The notes under the pieces: generated by a model
The model's input: only the letters and a program-made list of their open reading frames with translations
Databases searched by the model: none
Told to the model about the DNA's origin: nothing
Part shown: piece after piece, positions 37,187 to 45,572 of the stretch
Numbering within the stretch: the stretch's first letter is position 1
Layout: each line of letters begins with the position of its first letter
Made by a program: the position numbers and the translations under genes
From: Candidatus Peregrinibacteria bacterium Greene0416_19
GTDB taxonomy: Bacteria; Patescibacteriota; Gracilibacteria; Peribacterales; Peribacteraceae
Direction: 5' to 3'
NCBI GenBank assembly: GCA_007375735.1
Contig: VMEW01000009.1
Span: forward strand, 1-64,000
DNA length: 64,000 nt

Positions 37187-37504
37187 CTATCGGGAGATTT
37201 TGGCCTTTTTCTCGAGCTTGTCCAACCGTGCCCACGTTTCCTCACCGAGCACATCCCATTCCTGTGCGACATCGCGGCTTTTCCCGGCAGAAGCCGCATA
37301 TCCCTCGCGCAATTGAGCCGTATGGCGCTGGCGGTGGAAGTATCGGATGTACGAACGGACGGCATCCGCAACAAATCCGCTCTTGTTGCCGCCGCGCACC
37401 AAGCGGGCGTAGTGCTCCAATTCTTCGGCGAGCGACGAGGGAAGTGTGAAGAGCATGCGCTCGGATCTAGCGGAACCGCGACTCGCTGGTGCTCTGGCTT
37501 TCAT
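37187..37504 (-). CDS. ribbon-helix-helix antitoxin
   Basis: SERMLFTLPSSLAEELEHYARLVRGGNKSGFVADAVRSYIRYF; abuts mazF. Confidence 0.8.
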   Translation of the reverse strand: MKARAPASRGSARSERMLFTLPSSLAEELEHYARLVRGGNKSGFVADAVRSYIRYFHRQRHTAQLREGYAASAGKSRDVAQEWDVLGEETWARLDKLEKKAKISR

Positions 37505-37509
37505 GAGGA

Positions 37510-37533
37510 AAGTATATACTGAAGTATACACTG
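37510..37533 (-). promoter_or_regulatory. Tandem 12-bp repeat upstream of the antitoxin, candidate autoregulatory operator
   Basis: aagtatatactg|aagtatacactg. Confidence 0.6.
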
Positions 37534-37600
37534 ATGTCCAGGGCAAAAAAGAAGCCCCATTTATGTACCAGAGAAGGGGCTTCCGATCAGCCATACATGA

Positions 37601-38317
37601 TCAGACACAGTGCCGCGCGCATGCCTTCGCGAGCACATCCATCGAATCGATGCACACGAGCGGGCATGCGAGGCCACATCGCTCCAGCATGCCGCCGAGG
37701 TCGGTACAGCCGAGCACTACAGCGGAGACCTCCTGATTTCCGCATTCCTGGAAGATCGCGGCAAACGTCGTGGTACAGCAATCGGAAACCGATCCGGTGC
37801 TGACGAAATGCGTGATTTCCTTGTTCAGACGCCGCTGAAGCGCGACGGATGGGACGAAGCATTGCACTTCCTGCCTCCTGCAACGGCAACTGTACAAGCC
37901 CGAGGAAACCGTGAGACCCGTTGCAAGCAACCCGATGCGCTTCACATGGTGATGTTTCAATTCCAGCAGAACTGCATCGACAATGTGCAGAAGGCGCAAT
38001 GGCGAGGGCAAGACGAAGTCATCGGCAAAAAGATGAAGCGTGTTGCAGGGCAAAGCAATGGATCGCACTCCTGTCGTATGGAGTCGACGGATGCTGTCGT
38101 TCACTGCGGCCACTAGGATTTTCCCAGCAGCCCGGGAACCTGCGATGGCTTTGCTTGCGATGTCCGGCGGGACCGAAACGAAATCCACGACGAATGCAGG
38201 GGAATGCTCCGGTTTCGACGCATGGGCGTGCTGCACGATCCGAGCGCAAAATGCTGCGCTGGTGTCGGGCCCGAAGCCGCCGATGATGCCGATGGTTGGA
38301 GGTGATGCATGAATCAT
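37601..38317 (-). CDS. aspartate/glutamate racemase family protein
   Basis: IGIIGGFGPDTSAAF...ALPCNTLH...VVLGCTDL. Confidence 0.88.
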   Translation of the reverse strand: MIHASPPTIGIIGGFGPDTSAAFCARIVQHAHASKPEHSPAFVVDFVSVPPDIASKAIAGSRAAGKILVAAVNDSIRRLHTTGVRSIALPCNTLHLFADDFVLPSPLRLLHIVDAVLLELKHHHVKRIGLLATGLTVSSGLYSCRCRRQEVQCFVPSVALQRRLNKEITHFVSTGSVSDCCTTTFAAIFQECGNQEVSAVVLGCTDLGGMLERCGLACPLVCIDSMDVLAKACARHCV

Positions 38318-38710
38318 GGCGCAAAAGAAAAACCCTTCTGGCGGAAGGGTGCGTTTGCGTCATGAAGCTGTGTACAGGATCACTTCAGGCACGAGCAGTT
38401 CCTTCCGTGGAGTGGAAGTAATAGCTTTGCCAGCGGAATCTTCGTTGATCCATATGCGGACATGGTACCAGAAAATCCTGAGAAACCAACAAAATTAAGC
38501 TCCAAACCGCGATGGGCTCAGGGCTTCGAGAGCTGTGGACGCCTGATGAAATCAATCGAGATACCAACCAGCATGGAAATTTGCAAGCTCGGCCAGCTTG
38601 GGCATTCTACCCAACTCTTCTACAACGAGCAGAAGACGAACATTGGGGAAAGGCTCCAATCATACGTTTGAAAAACCGCCCCGCATTGCTGCAGGGCGGC
38701 GATGGGTGAC

Positions 38711-39256
38711 CTACCGTTTGCGGTACGGCTCTCGATACGGCTTCCGCTGCTTGTAGAGTGCGAGGCGATCCTCAGCTTCTCTTTGGCCGCTGAGGTACAG
38801 ACTGTTCAGCCTCTGCAGTCTTCTACTCCCCGCAAACATCGTGACCGCCGCTCCTTGCTGGACAACCGCCTCATCGTAGTTACCCAGGCTGGCATGTGCA
38901 GCAGCGATGACTTGGAGCCTCCAGGGACGTTCGGCATCTCCCTCGGCTGTCGCGATATCAAGTGCGCGCTTCGGATCCCGGAATTGGTCGTCAGCACAGA
39001 TGGCGAGCATCCAGGCCAACACCAAGCGATCATCCGATACCGCATCGAAGACGGCTGGCCACTTTCCTTCGTGCATGAGGTCGTAGACCTCGTCCCTTTC
39101 TTCGAACTCTTGCATGACGGACGACAAATCCTCCTGTCTCTTGTCCGTCCTTGCGGATTTGTACGTCACCGCAGGACGGGAAAGGTAGATCGCCAAGGGG
39201 AACAGCGTCACGAGCACCATCGCAGTGACGGCAACCACCATTCGCTTCGGAACCAC
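38711..39256 (-). CDS. hypothetical membrane-anchored protein
   Basis: N-terminal TM RMVVAVTAMVLVTLFPLAIYL. Confidence 0.65.
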   Translation of the reverse strand: MVPKRMVVAVTAMVLVTLFPLAIYLSRPAVTYKSARTDKRQEDLSSVMQEFEERDEVYDLMHEGKWPAVFDAVSDDRLVLAWMLAICADDQFRDPKRALDIATAEGDAERPWRLQVIAAAHASLGNYDEAVVQQGAAVTMFAGSRRLQRLNSLYLSGQREAEDRLALYKQRKPYREPYRKR

Positions 39257-39334
39257 GAATCACCTCTTTCTTGAAAGAACGGTCAATTGTTGGACACCTT
39301 AAAATAAGGTTAATACATATTTAAACTTTGTCAA

Positions 39335-39604
39335 TCACTTCTTCAACCCATGCCTCTCCAGCACCTCCTGGTACTGCTCCGGCTTGTTCATGCGGAGGTA
39401 GGTGAGGAGCTTGCGGCGCTGGGCGACCTTGCCGAGGAGCCCCCGGCGGGCGGAGTGGTCCTTCTTGTGCTCCTGCAAATGCGCAGTGAGCAACTCGATT
39501 TCCTTCGTGAGAATCGCAATCTGTACCTGCGGCGAGCCGGTGTCTTCCTTGTGTGTGCGGTGCTTGCTGATGAGGTTCTTCTTGGTCGTGCGCTTGAGCG
39601 TCAT
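39335..39604 (-). CDS. rpsO: 30S ribosomal protein S15
   Basis: HKEDTGSPQVQIAILTKEIELLTAHLQEHKKDHSARRGLLGKVAQRRKLLTYL. Confidence 0.97.
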   Translation of the reverse strand: MTLKRTTKKNLISKHRTHKEDTGSPQVQIAILTKEIELLTAHLQEHKKDHSARRGLLGKVAQRRKLLTYLRMNKPEQYQEVLERHGLKK

Positions 39605-39669
39605 ACGGGGCGGGGGCAGGGAAGAAGGAGATGAGGTGCCAGGACACGTCGGTTGCGAGCGGGTGCCAC

Positions 39670-39695
39670 GGCACGGCATTCGCGAATGCCGTGCC
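39670..39695. repeat. Perfect 26-bp palindrome
   Basis: ggcacggcattcgcgaatgccgtgcc. Confidence 0.9.
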
Positions 39696-39802
39696 ACGCG
39701 CTTCTAGGCCTGGGGCCGTAGCGGAGCGTGGACGGGTGTTCATTCTACGTATACCTCCTCAAAAATCAAGTCTATTTGCCGATCCGCTAGCGAAAGCGTT
39801 TT

Positions 39803-39863
39803 GCGATGAGTGTGTAGCGATCATCGGGAGATGCTCATCGTTCATCGCGTACCGCTCATCGCT
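39803..39863. repeat. Inverted array of 7-bp units
   Basis: gcgatga|gtgtgta|gcgatca ... tcatcgt|tcatcgc|gtaccgc|tcatcgc. Confidence 0.75.
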
Positions 39864-39869
39864 CGTGCA

Positions 39870-39885
39870 GTGGACAGACGTCCAC
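39870..39885 (+). promoter_or_regulatory. SOS-box-like operator upstream of rmuC
   Basis: gtggacagacgtccac, matching the lexA box gtggacaatcgtccac. Confidence 0.75.
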
Positions 39886-39896
39886 CATAGGGTACG

Positions 39897-41060
39897 ATGC
39901 GCGGCGTGACTGGCGTGTACATCCTCCTTGCGGCACTCTTGGCACTGAGCGGATATGTGGCTTGGAAACTCACGAACAAGAAAGACACCGACACGGAAGA
40001 AGCCGATAAAGTCCTCCGGGAAATGCTGGAGAATATGCGGAAAGAAAATCAGGAACTGCGCGAGAGGGATCGCGCGTACATCCAGGAACGAATGGATAGG
40101 ATCACCGCGGAGAACGCGAAGACAATGACCAGCCAGTTTCGCCAGACCGCGGACATCATTCAGAAAGTGACGGAAAAACTCACGACGCTCGACGCAACCA
40201 ACAAGCAGGTGCTGGGTGGCTTCGAGCGTTTGCAGGATCTGGAAACCATCCTCAAGCAACCCAAGGGCAAGGGCATCCTGAGCGAGTATTGGCTGGAAAC
40301 CATGCTCGGGCACGTGCTGCAGCCGGGACAGTATCAGATGCAGTACAAATTTAAGAATGGCGAGATCGTAGATGCTGTTGTTTTCTTCCAGGAGAAGATC
40401 ATCCCTGTCGACGCCAAATTCTCCTCCGAGAAGTACACGGCCATCATGAGCGAGAAGAACGACAGGCGGCGTGCGGAACTCGAGAAGGCGTTCAAGAACG
40501 ACCTGAAGCTGCGCATCGACGAGACGGGCAAGTACATCCGGCCCGAAGAGAGCACGACCGACTTCGCATTCATGTTCCTGCCTGCCGAGGGCATCTTCTA
40601 TGATCTGCTCGTCGCGAAAGTGGGCGCAGTGGAGGTGAACAGGGAGAGTCTGATGGAGTATGCGTTCAGCAAGCGGGTAGTCATCGTCTCCCCCGCCACT
40701 TTCTTCGCCTACCTGCAAACCGTTCTGCAGGGATTGAAAGCATTTCGGATGGAGGAATCTGTGCGGGATATCCAGAAGAACATCGAGCAATTAGGAAAGC
40801 ACCTGAGCAGCTACGAGAGCTTCATGCAGAAGATGGGCACACACCTCGGCACGACCGTGAGCATGTACGATAATGCGTACCGTGAATTCAAGAAGATCGA
40901 CAAGGATATTTACAAGTTGACCGAGGGTAAGGCGGGCGGCGCCGTGTCCCCGCTCCTGATCGACAAGCCGGTGGCGCATGTCGATGATGCATCTGAGAAC
41001 ACAACCATGAACATGCGCCGGAAAACCGCTGCCGAGGAGGTGCCGATGCTATCGGTGTGA
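39897..41060 (+). CDS. rmuC: RmuC-family DNA recombination protein
   Basis: LEQILKQPKGKGILSEYWLETMLGHVLQPGQYQMQYKFKNGEIVDAVVFFQEKIIPVDAKF-type RmuC core; N-terminal TM and coiled coil. Confidence 0.93.
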   Translation: MRGVTGVYILLAALLALSGYVAWKLTNKKDTDTEEADKVLREMLENMRKENQELRERDRAYIQERMDRITAENAKTMTSQFRQTADIIQKVTEKLTTLDATNKQVLGGFERLQDLETILKQPKGKGILSEYWLETMLGHVLQPGQYQMQYKFKNGEIVDAVVFFQEKIIPVDAKFSSEKYTAIMSEKNDRRRAELEKAFKNDLKLRIDETGKYIRPEESTTDFAFMFLPAEGIFYDLLVAKVGAVEVNRESLMEYAFSKRVVIVSPATFFAYLQTVLQGLKAFRMEESVRDIQKNIEQLGKHLSSYESFMQKMGTHLGTTVSMYDNAYREFKKIDKDIYKLTEGKAGGAVSPLLIDKPVAHVDDASENTTMNMRRKTAAEEVPMLSV

Positions 41061-41124
41061 AAAAGGATGGAATGACTGACGTTTGCATTTCGGTTTTCAC
41101 GCGTCCGCTCTATCCTACTCTCCC

Positions 41125-43488
41125 ATGTCCAAGGCGCCCCTCGCCCTCGCCGGCCTCAACCCCGAGCAGCGGAAGGCCGCGGAACACATGCAGGGTCCGG
41201 CACTGATCCTCGCCGGCGCCGGCAGCGGCAAAACCAAAGCTCTGACGCACCGTATCGCGTACATGATGGACCAAGGAGTGCAGCCGTGGCAGATCCTGGC
41301 GGTCACGTTCACGAATAAGGCCGCCACCGAAATGAAAGACCGCATCAAAAATCTGCTACACATCATGGACGGCCAGGACCCCGTGGAAGCAATTGCTACT
41401 AGCTACCGCGTAAACGGCCCGTGGCCGCACGCGGCCTTTACGGGCCAGCGAGAAGCTACCAGCTCAAGGCTGCCCGTTATGGGAACCTTCCACTCGATCT
41501 GCGCCCGCATCCTCCGCCGCGACATCGAGAAGCTGGGTCGCAGCCGGACGTTCGTCATCTACGACAGCGACGATCAGGAGAAGCTGATGAGGCAGGTGCT
41601 CCGGGATCTGAAGATCGATGAGAAGGCGCTCAAGCCCCGCGCAGCGTTGGGGTACATCGGGCGCTTCAAGTGCGAGGCGCTCAGTTCCAAGGAAGCAGCG
41701 ATGCAGGCGACAACCCCGCGTCTCCTGCAGGTCATCCAGGCCTTCGAGCGATACCAAAAGCTGCTGCTGGAAGCGAACGCTGTGGACTTCGATGACTTGA
41801 TCCTCGAAACCGTGCGCCTCTTTCATGAGCTCCCCGCGGTGCTCGATCGCTACCAGGAGACGTGGCGCTACCTGCACGTGGACGAGTACCAGGACACCAA
41901 CCACGCCCAGTACCTCTTCATCTCGCTCCTCGCACAGAAGTACCGCAACCTCTGCGTCATCGGCGACCCGGATCAGTCCATCTACTCCTTCCGCGGGGCC
42001 GACATCCGCAACATCCTGGAGTTCGAGAAGGAATACCCCGATGCGCTGCGCGTGAAGCTTGAGCAGAACTACCGCTCCACCCAGCCGGTCCTCACGGCTG
42101 CGAACGCCATCATCAAAGCGAACCCGAATCGTCCGGACAAGGAGATGTGGACGGAGCGCAAGGAAGGTCCGACGATCATCGTTCATGAGGTACGAGACGA
42201 GAAAACGGAAGCCGAGGAGGCCGTGAAGGCCGCGATCGCACTCAAGAAGGAGCAGCAGATTCGACTGAACGAGCAGGTGATCCTCTACCGTACCAACGCC
42301 CAGTCCCGCCTGTTCGAGGAGGCCTGCATGCGCGAGGGCATCCCCTACCGCATCATCGGCGGCGTGAAGTTCTACGCACGCAAGGAAGTGAAAGATGTTC
42401 TGGCGTACCTGTACGTGATCCTGAACACCGCCGATACTCTCTCGCTCCTGCGCATCCTGAATGTCCCCTCCCGCAAGATCGGCACGACCACGCTCGAGCA
42501 CCTGCAAGTGTGTGCACGCACACAGAAGCTGTCGCTCTGGAGCGCGCTCCAGCACGCGGGGGGTATCCCCGAGCTACACGAAGGCGTGAAGGAGCGGATC
42601 CTGCAATTCACCCGGATGATCGAACAGTTGCAATCGCTGGCTCAGGGGTTCGTCGTCTCCCAACTGACCGAGCACCTGCTGAATGTGATCAGCATGGAGA
42701 AGTGGCTGAAAGATGACACCGACGAGGGCAACGAGCGCTGGCAGAACGTGCAGGAACTGCTGTCCGTGATGCACAAGTACGATGCGCTCGACCCGCAAAC
42801 CTCACTCGTGAGCTTTCTGGAGGAAGTGGCGCTCGTGTCCGAAGTCGACAAGCTGACACAGATGCAGGATGACGCGCTCACGCTCATGACGCTGCACCTG
42901 TGCAAAGGACTCGAATTCGAATCCGTCTTCATCGGTGGATGCGAGGAAGGCATCTTTCCCCACAGCTCGAGTGCGCTCGACAAGGAGCAACTGGAGGAGG
43001 AGCGGCGATTGATGTACGTGGGCATGACGCGCGCCAAGACCCATCTACGTCTCCTCTTCACCCGCAGCCGCATGCTGTGGGGTACTACGCAGGCCAACGC
43101 CCCCAGCCGCTTCCTGGACGATCTGCCGGACGAGGTCATCGAGCGGCGCAGCGACGAGCTCCTCTCGGCCTTCGCGTGGGCAACAGAGAGCGGGAGGGCG
43201 AAGGCGGGCATGCTTCCCGGTGACGAGAAGATCGCATCACCCGGATTGAGCCGTGTCGAACCCTACCGACAGCAGAGCGGGCTCAACGTGGAATTCAACC
43301 AGGACGTCTTCTCCGGTGATGAGAACATCAATCAGGACCAGGGATTCAGCGAGGGCGACCGTGTGCACCATCCCAGCTTCGGCGCCGGGAAGATCGTCGC
43401 CAGGCGGGGTGATGTGGCGACCATCCAATTCGATACGGGGCAGAAGAAGAGTTTTGCGCTGAGTATTGCGCCGTTGAAGATGTTGTAG
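41125..43488 (+). CDS. pcrA: UvrD/PcrA-family superfamily I helicase
   Basis: LNPEQRKAAEHMQGPALILAGAGSGKTKALTHRIAYM; VDEYQDTNHAQY; GDPDQSIYSFRGAD. Confidence 0.96.
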   Translation: MSKAPLALAGLNPEQRKAAEHMQGPALILAGAGSGKTKALTHRIAYMMDQGVQPWQILAVTFTNKAATEMKDRIKNLLHIMDGQDPVEAIATSYRVNGPWPHAAFTGQREATSSRLPVMGTFHSICARILRRDIEKLGRSRTFVIYDSDDQEKLMRQVLRDLKIDEKALKPRAALGYIGRFKCEALSSKEAAMQATTPRLLQVIQAFERYQKLLLEANAVDFDDLILETVRLFHELPAVLDRYQETWRYLHVDEYQDTNHAQYLFISLLAQKYRNLCVIGDPDQSIYSFRGADIRNILEFEKEYPDALRVKLEQNYRSTQPVLTAANAIIKANPNRPDKEMWTERKEGPTIIVHEVRDEKTEAEEAVKAAIALKKEQQIRLNEQVILYRTNAQSRLFEEACMREGIPYRIIGGVKFYARKEVKDVLAYLYVILNTADTLSLLRILNVPSRKIGTTTLEHLQVCARTQKLSLWSALQHAGGIPELHEGVKERILQFTRMIEQLQSLAQGFVVSQLTEHLLNVISMEKWLKDDTDEGNERWQNVQELLSVMHKYDALDPQTSLVSFLEEVALVSEVDKLTQMQDDALTLMTLHLCKGLEFESVFIGGCEEGIFPHSSSALDKEQLEEERRLMYVGMTRAKTHLRLLFTRSRMLWGTTQANAPSRFLDDLPDEVIERRSDELLSAFAWATESGRAKAGMLPGDEKIASPGLSRVEPYRQQSGLNVEFNQDVFSGDENINQDQGFSEGDRVHHPSFGAGKIVARRGDVATIQFDTGQKKSFALSIAPLKML
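41395..41463. repeat. 69-bp palindromic insert in frame in the helicase gene
   Basis: gctactagct...ggcccgtggccgc-ac-gcggcctttacgggcc...agctaccagc; related to mini-palindromes at 20676 and 47647. Confidence 0.8.
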
Positions 43489-43514
43489 ATGGGTATGTGC
43501 ACCCGATTTATGTA

Positions 43515-43811
43515 TCAATTCCGTTCCAAGGACGCCGGACGCGGGATCCGCTGCCCGGTGACCATGCCACGGACGTATTGCAGATGCTCGAGCGACAGGT
43601 GCCGGAGGCGGTGGGCGCATTCGTCGGCATCGCTGAAGTGGTCAACGTCGGCGACGGTGACCGACACCGCACCATGCTCGTAGTGGCTGCGCACGACCGC
43701 GGTGATCTCTTGGATGAGCGCGGCACGCTGTTGCTCCCGGTGATCGGGAACCGCTTGGACCGCTTCCACCTGGGGCAGCAGGTCGGGACTATGGAGGAGA
43801 AGGGTAGTCAT
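43515..43811 (-). CDS. hypothetical protein
   Basis: MTTLLLHSPDLLPQVEAVQAVPDHREQQRAALIQEITAVVRSHYEHG... Confidence 0.5.
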   Translation of the reverse strand: MTTLLLHSPDLLPQVEAVQAVPDHREQQRAALIQEITAVVRSHYEHGAVSVTVADVDHFSDADECAHRLRHLSLEHLQYVRGMVTGQRIPRPASLERN

Positions 43812-44106
43812 GATGGTAAGAAAGGAAGAAAAATACAACACACACCGGAAAACACCCTCCCGCCGTACGAAGGGGGAAGGCCGTGGTGCGCAAAGTGCCT
43901 GTCAGCTCACGCGCAGCGACGCCGTCCCCTTCGTAAAGGAGAACCAATAGGCGCTGAACGTGTAGGACTGACGGGACATGTGGACGCATTGTACTGATAG
44001 AGCGATACGCGTCAAGCAATCGGCGATGAATCTGTTGGCATCAACCATGACAAAACCAGCCCCGCAGCGACGCGAATGCGTCTGCTGCGGGGCAAAACGA
44101 GTGGCG

Positions 44107-44409
44107 CTAGACCTTGGCGGTTCGGCGCTTCTTCCCTGCACCAACTTTCTTCGCGACCGGGGGCCGGGGCAGGACCACACCCAGCTCTCGCGCGATGGTC
44201 TCCAGACGGCCTTCGATGGTGAGCTTCCTGCCATCGGAAGCATCTTTCCAGACCTTCAGGAGCCCCTCGGCGTTCTGCACGTCGCCGAACGTGTCGTAGA
44301 TCCTTTCATTCCGTGCAGGAATACGCGCGGGACAGAGCCTGGCGACACGCCGGCAGAGTTCGGCGAAACGCGACACTTCCATAGGCTCTCGATCGATGGT
44401 CCAGCCCAT
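44107..44409 (-). CDS. hypothetical protein
   Basis: MGWTIDREPMEVSRFAELCRRVARLCPARIPARNERIYDTFGDV...; GC-rich hairpin downstream. Confidence 0.6.
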   Translation of the reverse strand: MGWTIDREPMEVSRFAELCRRVARLCPARIPARNERIYDTFGDVQNAEGLLKVWKDASDGRKLTIEGRLETIARELGVVLPRPPVAKKVGAGKKRRTAKV

Positions 44410-44582
44410 ACACGATCTCCTTCAACTGAAGCCACCCGTACATCCGCACTCCTACGCTGGAGCACGGATTTCCGAGGAAATCCCCGCCCCCAGACCGGGG
44501 TACGGATGACGAGCGGTGCGTGATGCCAAAGAGCAACGGCCACTCGCGTCCCCAACGTTTGCACGACTTTACTTGCACAGCC

Positions 44583-45440
44583 ATGGCTGTCAATGTTTCG
44601 GCTGTGGGATCACTGGAAGACCGAATCCGGCAGTTTCTGGCATCGCACGGCATCAAGCTCAATACCAATCTCGGCCAGCACTTTTTAATTGATGAGGACA
44701 TTCTGCATACCATCGTTGAGACCGCCGCGATTGAACCGGGCGATCGGATCATTGAAATCGGACCTGGGATCGGGGTCCTGACTGCCGAACTCCTGAAGCG
44801 GGCACAGCACGTCACCACCATTGAGATCGATGACCGGTTCCTGCCGCTCATGGAGGAGTACATCTCCGCATCCGGTGTGCCGTTGCATGAACAGAACGCG
44901 ACCGGCGACAAGCGCCAGCTCACGCTCATCCACGGCAACGCCCTGAAAGAAGCCTTGCCGGAAGAACCCTACAAGATCGTCGCGAATATCCCCTACCACA
45001 TTACGTCTCCGCTGCTGCGTCATGTATTCATGGAATCGACGCAGCGACCCTCCTCCCTCACACTCCTCATCCAGCGCGAGGTGGCCGAGAAAATCTGCTC
45101 TTCGGAACACCGGGGACTCCTGACTATCCTCGTCGGCCTCTTTGGCACACCGCAGTTCGTCTGCAAGGTACCCTCACGCGCTTTTCTGCCGCCACCCGCC
45201 GTCGAGTCCGCCGTCCTGCACATTGTGAGTCATCCGATCCCGCTCGCGGATCCGGAGACGATCGAGCAGGTCTTCCGTCTGACCAAGATCGCCTTCGGGC
45301 AGAGGCGCAAGATGCTCCGCAATACATTCAGCAAGCTCGAAGGCGGCCCGGAAGCCCTCAGCGCGACCGGCATCGATCCCACCCGTCGGCCAGAGACGCT
45401 CTCGGTCGAGGAATGGATCAGAGTAGCGGGGGCGTTCTAG
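44583..45440 (+). CDS. rsmA: 16S rRNA dimethyladenosine transferase
   Basis: LNTNLGQHFLIDEDILHTIVETAAIEPGDRIIEIGPGIGVLTAELLKRA; NIPYHITSPLL. Confidence 0.96.
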   Translation: MAVNVSAVGSLEDRIRQFLASHGIKLNTNLGQHFLIDEDILHTIVETAAIEPGDRIIEIGPGIGVLTAELLKRAQHVTTIEIDDRFLPLMEEYISASGVPLHEQNATGDKRQLTLIHGNALKEALPEEPYKIVANIPYHITSPLLRHVFMESTQRPSSLTLLIQREVAEKICSSEHRGLLTILVGLFGTPQFVCKVPSRAFLPPPAVESAVLHIVSHPIPLADPETIEQVFRLTKIAFGQRRKMLRNTFSKLEGGPEALSATGIDPTRRPETLSVEEWIRVAGAF

Positions 45441-45494
45441 AAGGTCGTGGAACTGCTTTCTTGGCTCTCTGCTCTAGAAAAGAAGACCTGAGAA

Positions 45495-45570
45495 GCTTTG
45501 TAGCTTCTCAGCTGGTTAGCTTCTTAGCTTCAAAGCTAACAAGCTAAGAAGCTAACCAGCTAACAAGCTC
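45495..45570. repeat. Period-8 AGCTNNNN array forming a 21-bp-stem inverted repeat, abutting the comEC start codon
   Basis: agctttgt|agcttctc|agctggtt|agcttctt|agcttcaa|agctaaca|agctaaga|agctaacc|agctaaca|agct. Confidence 0.95.
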
Positions 45571-45572
45571 GT

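Noticed and set aside
38316-38498. 60-aa plus-strand ORF
   Set aside because: Begins within a terminator-like hairpin (aacccttctggcggaagggt), has no domain features and lies antisense to the minus-strand transcript direction
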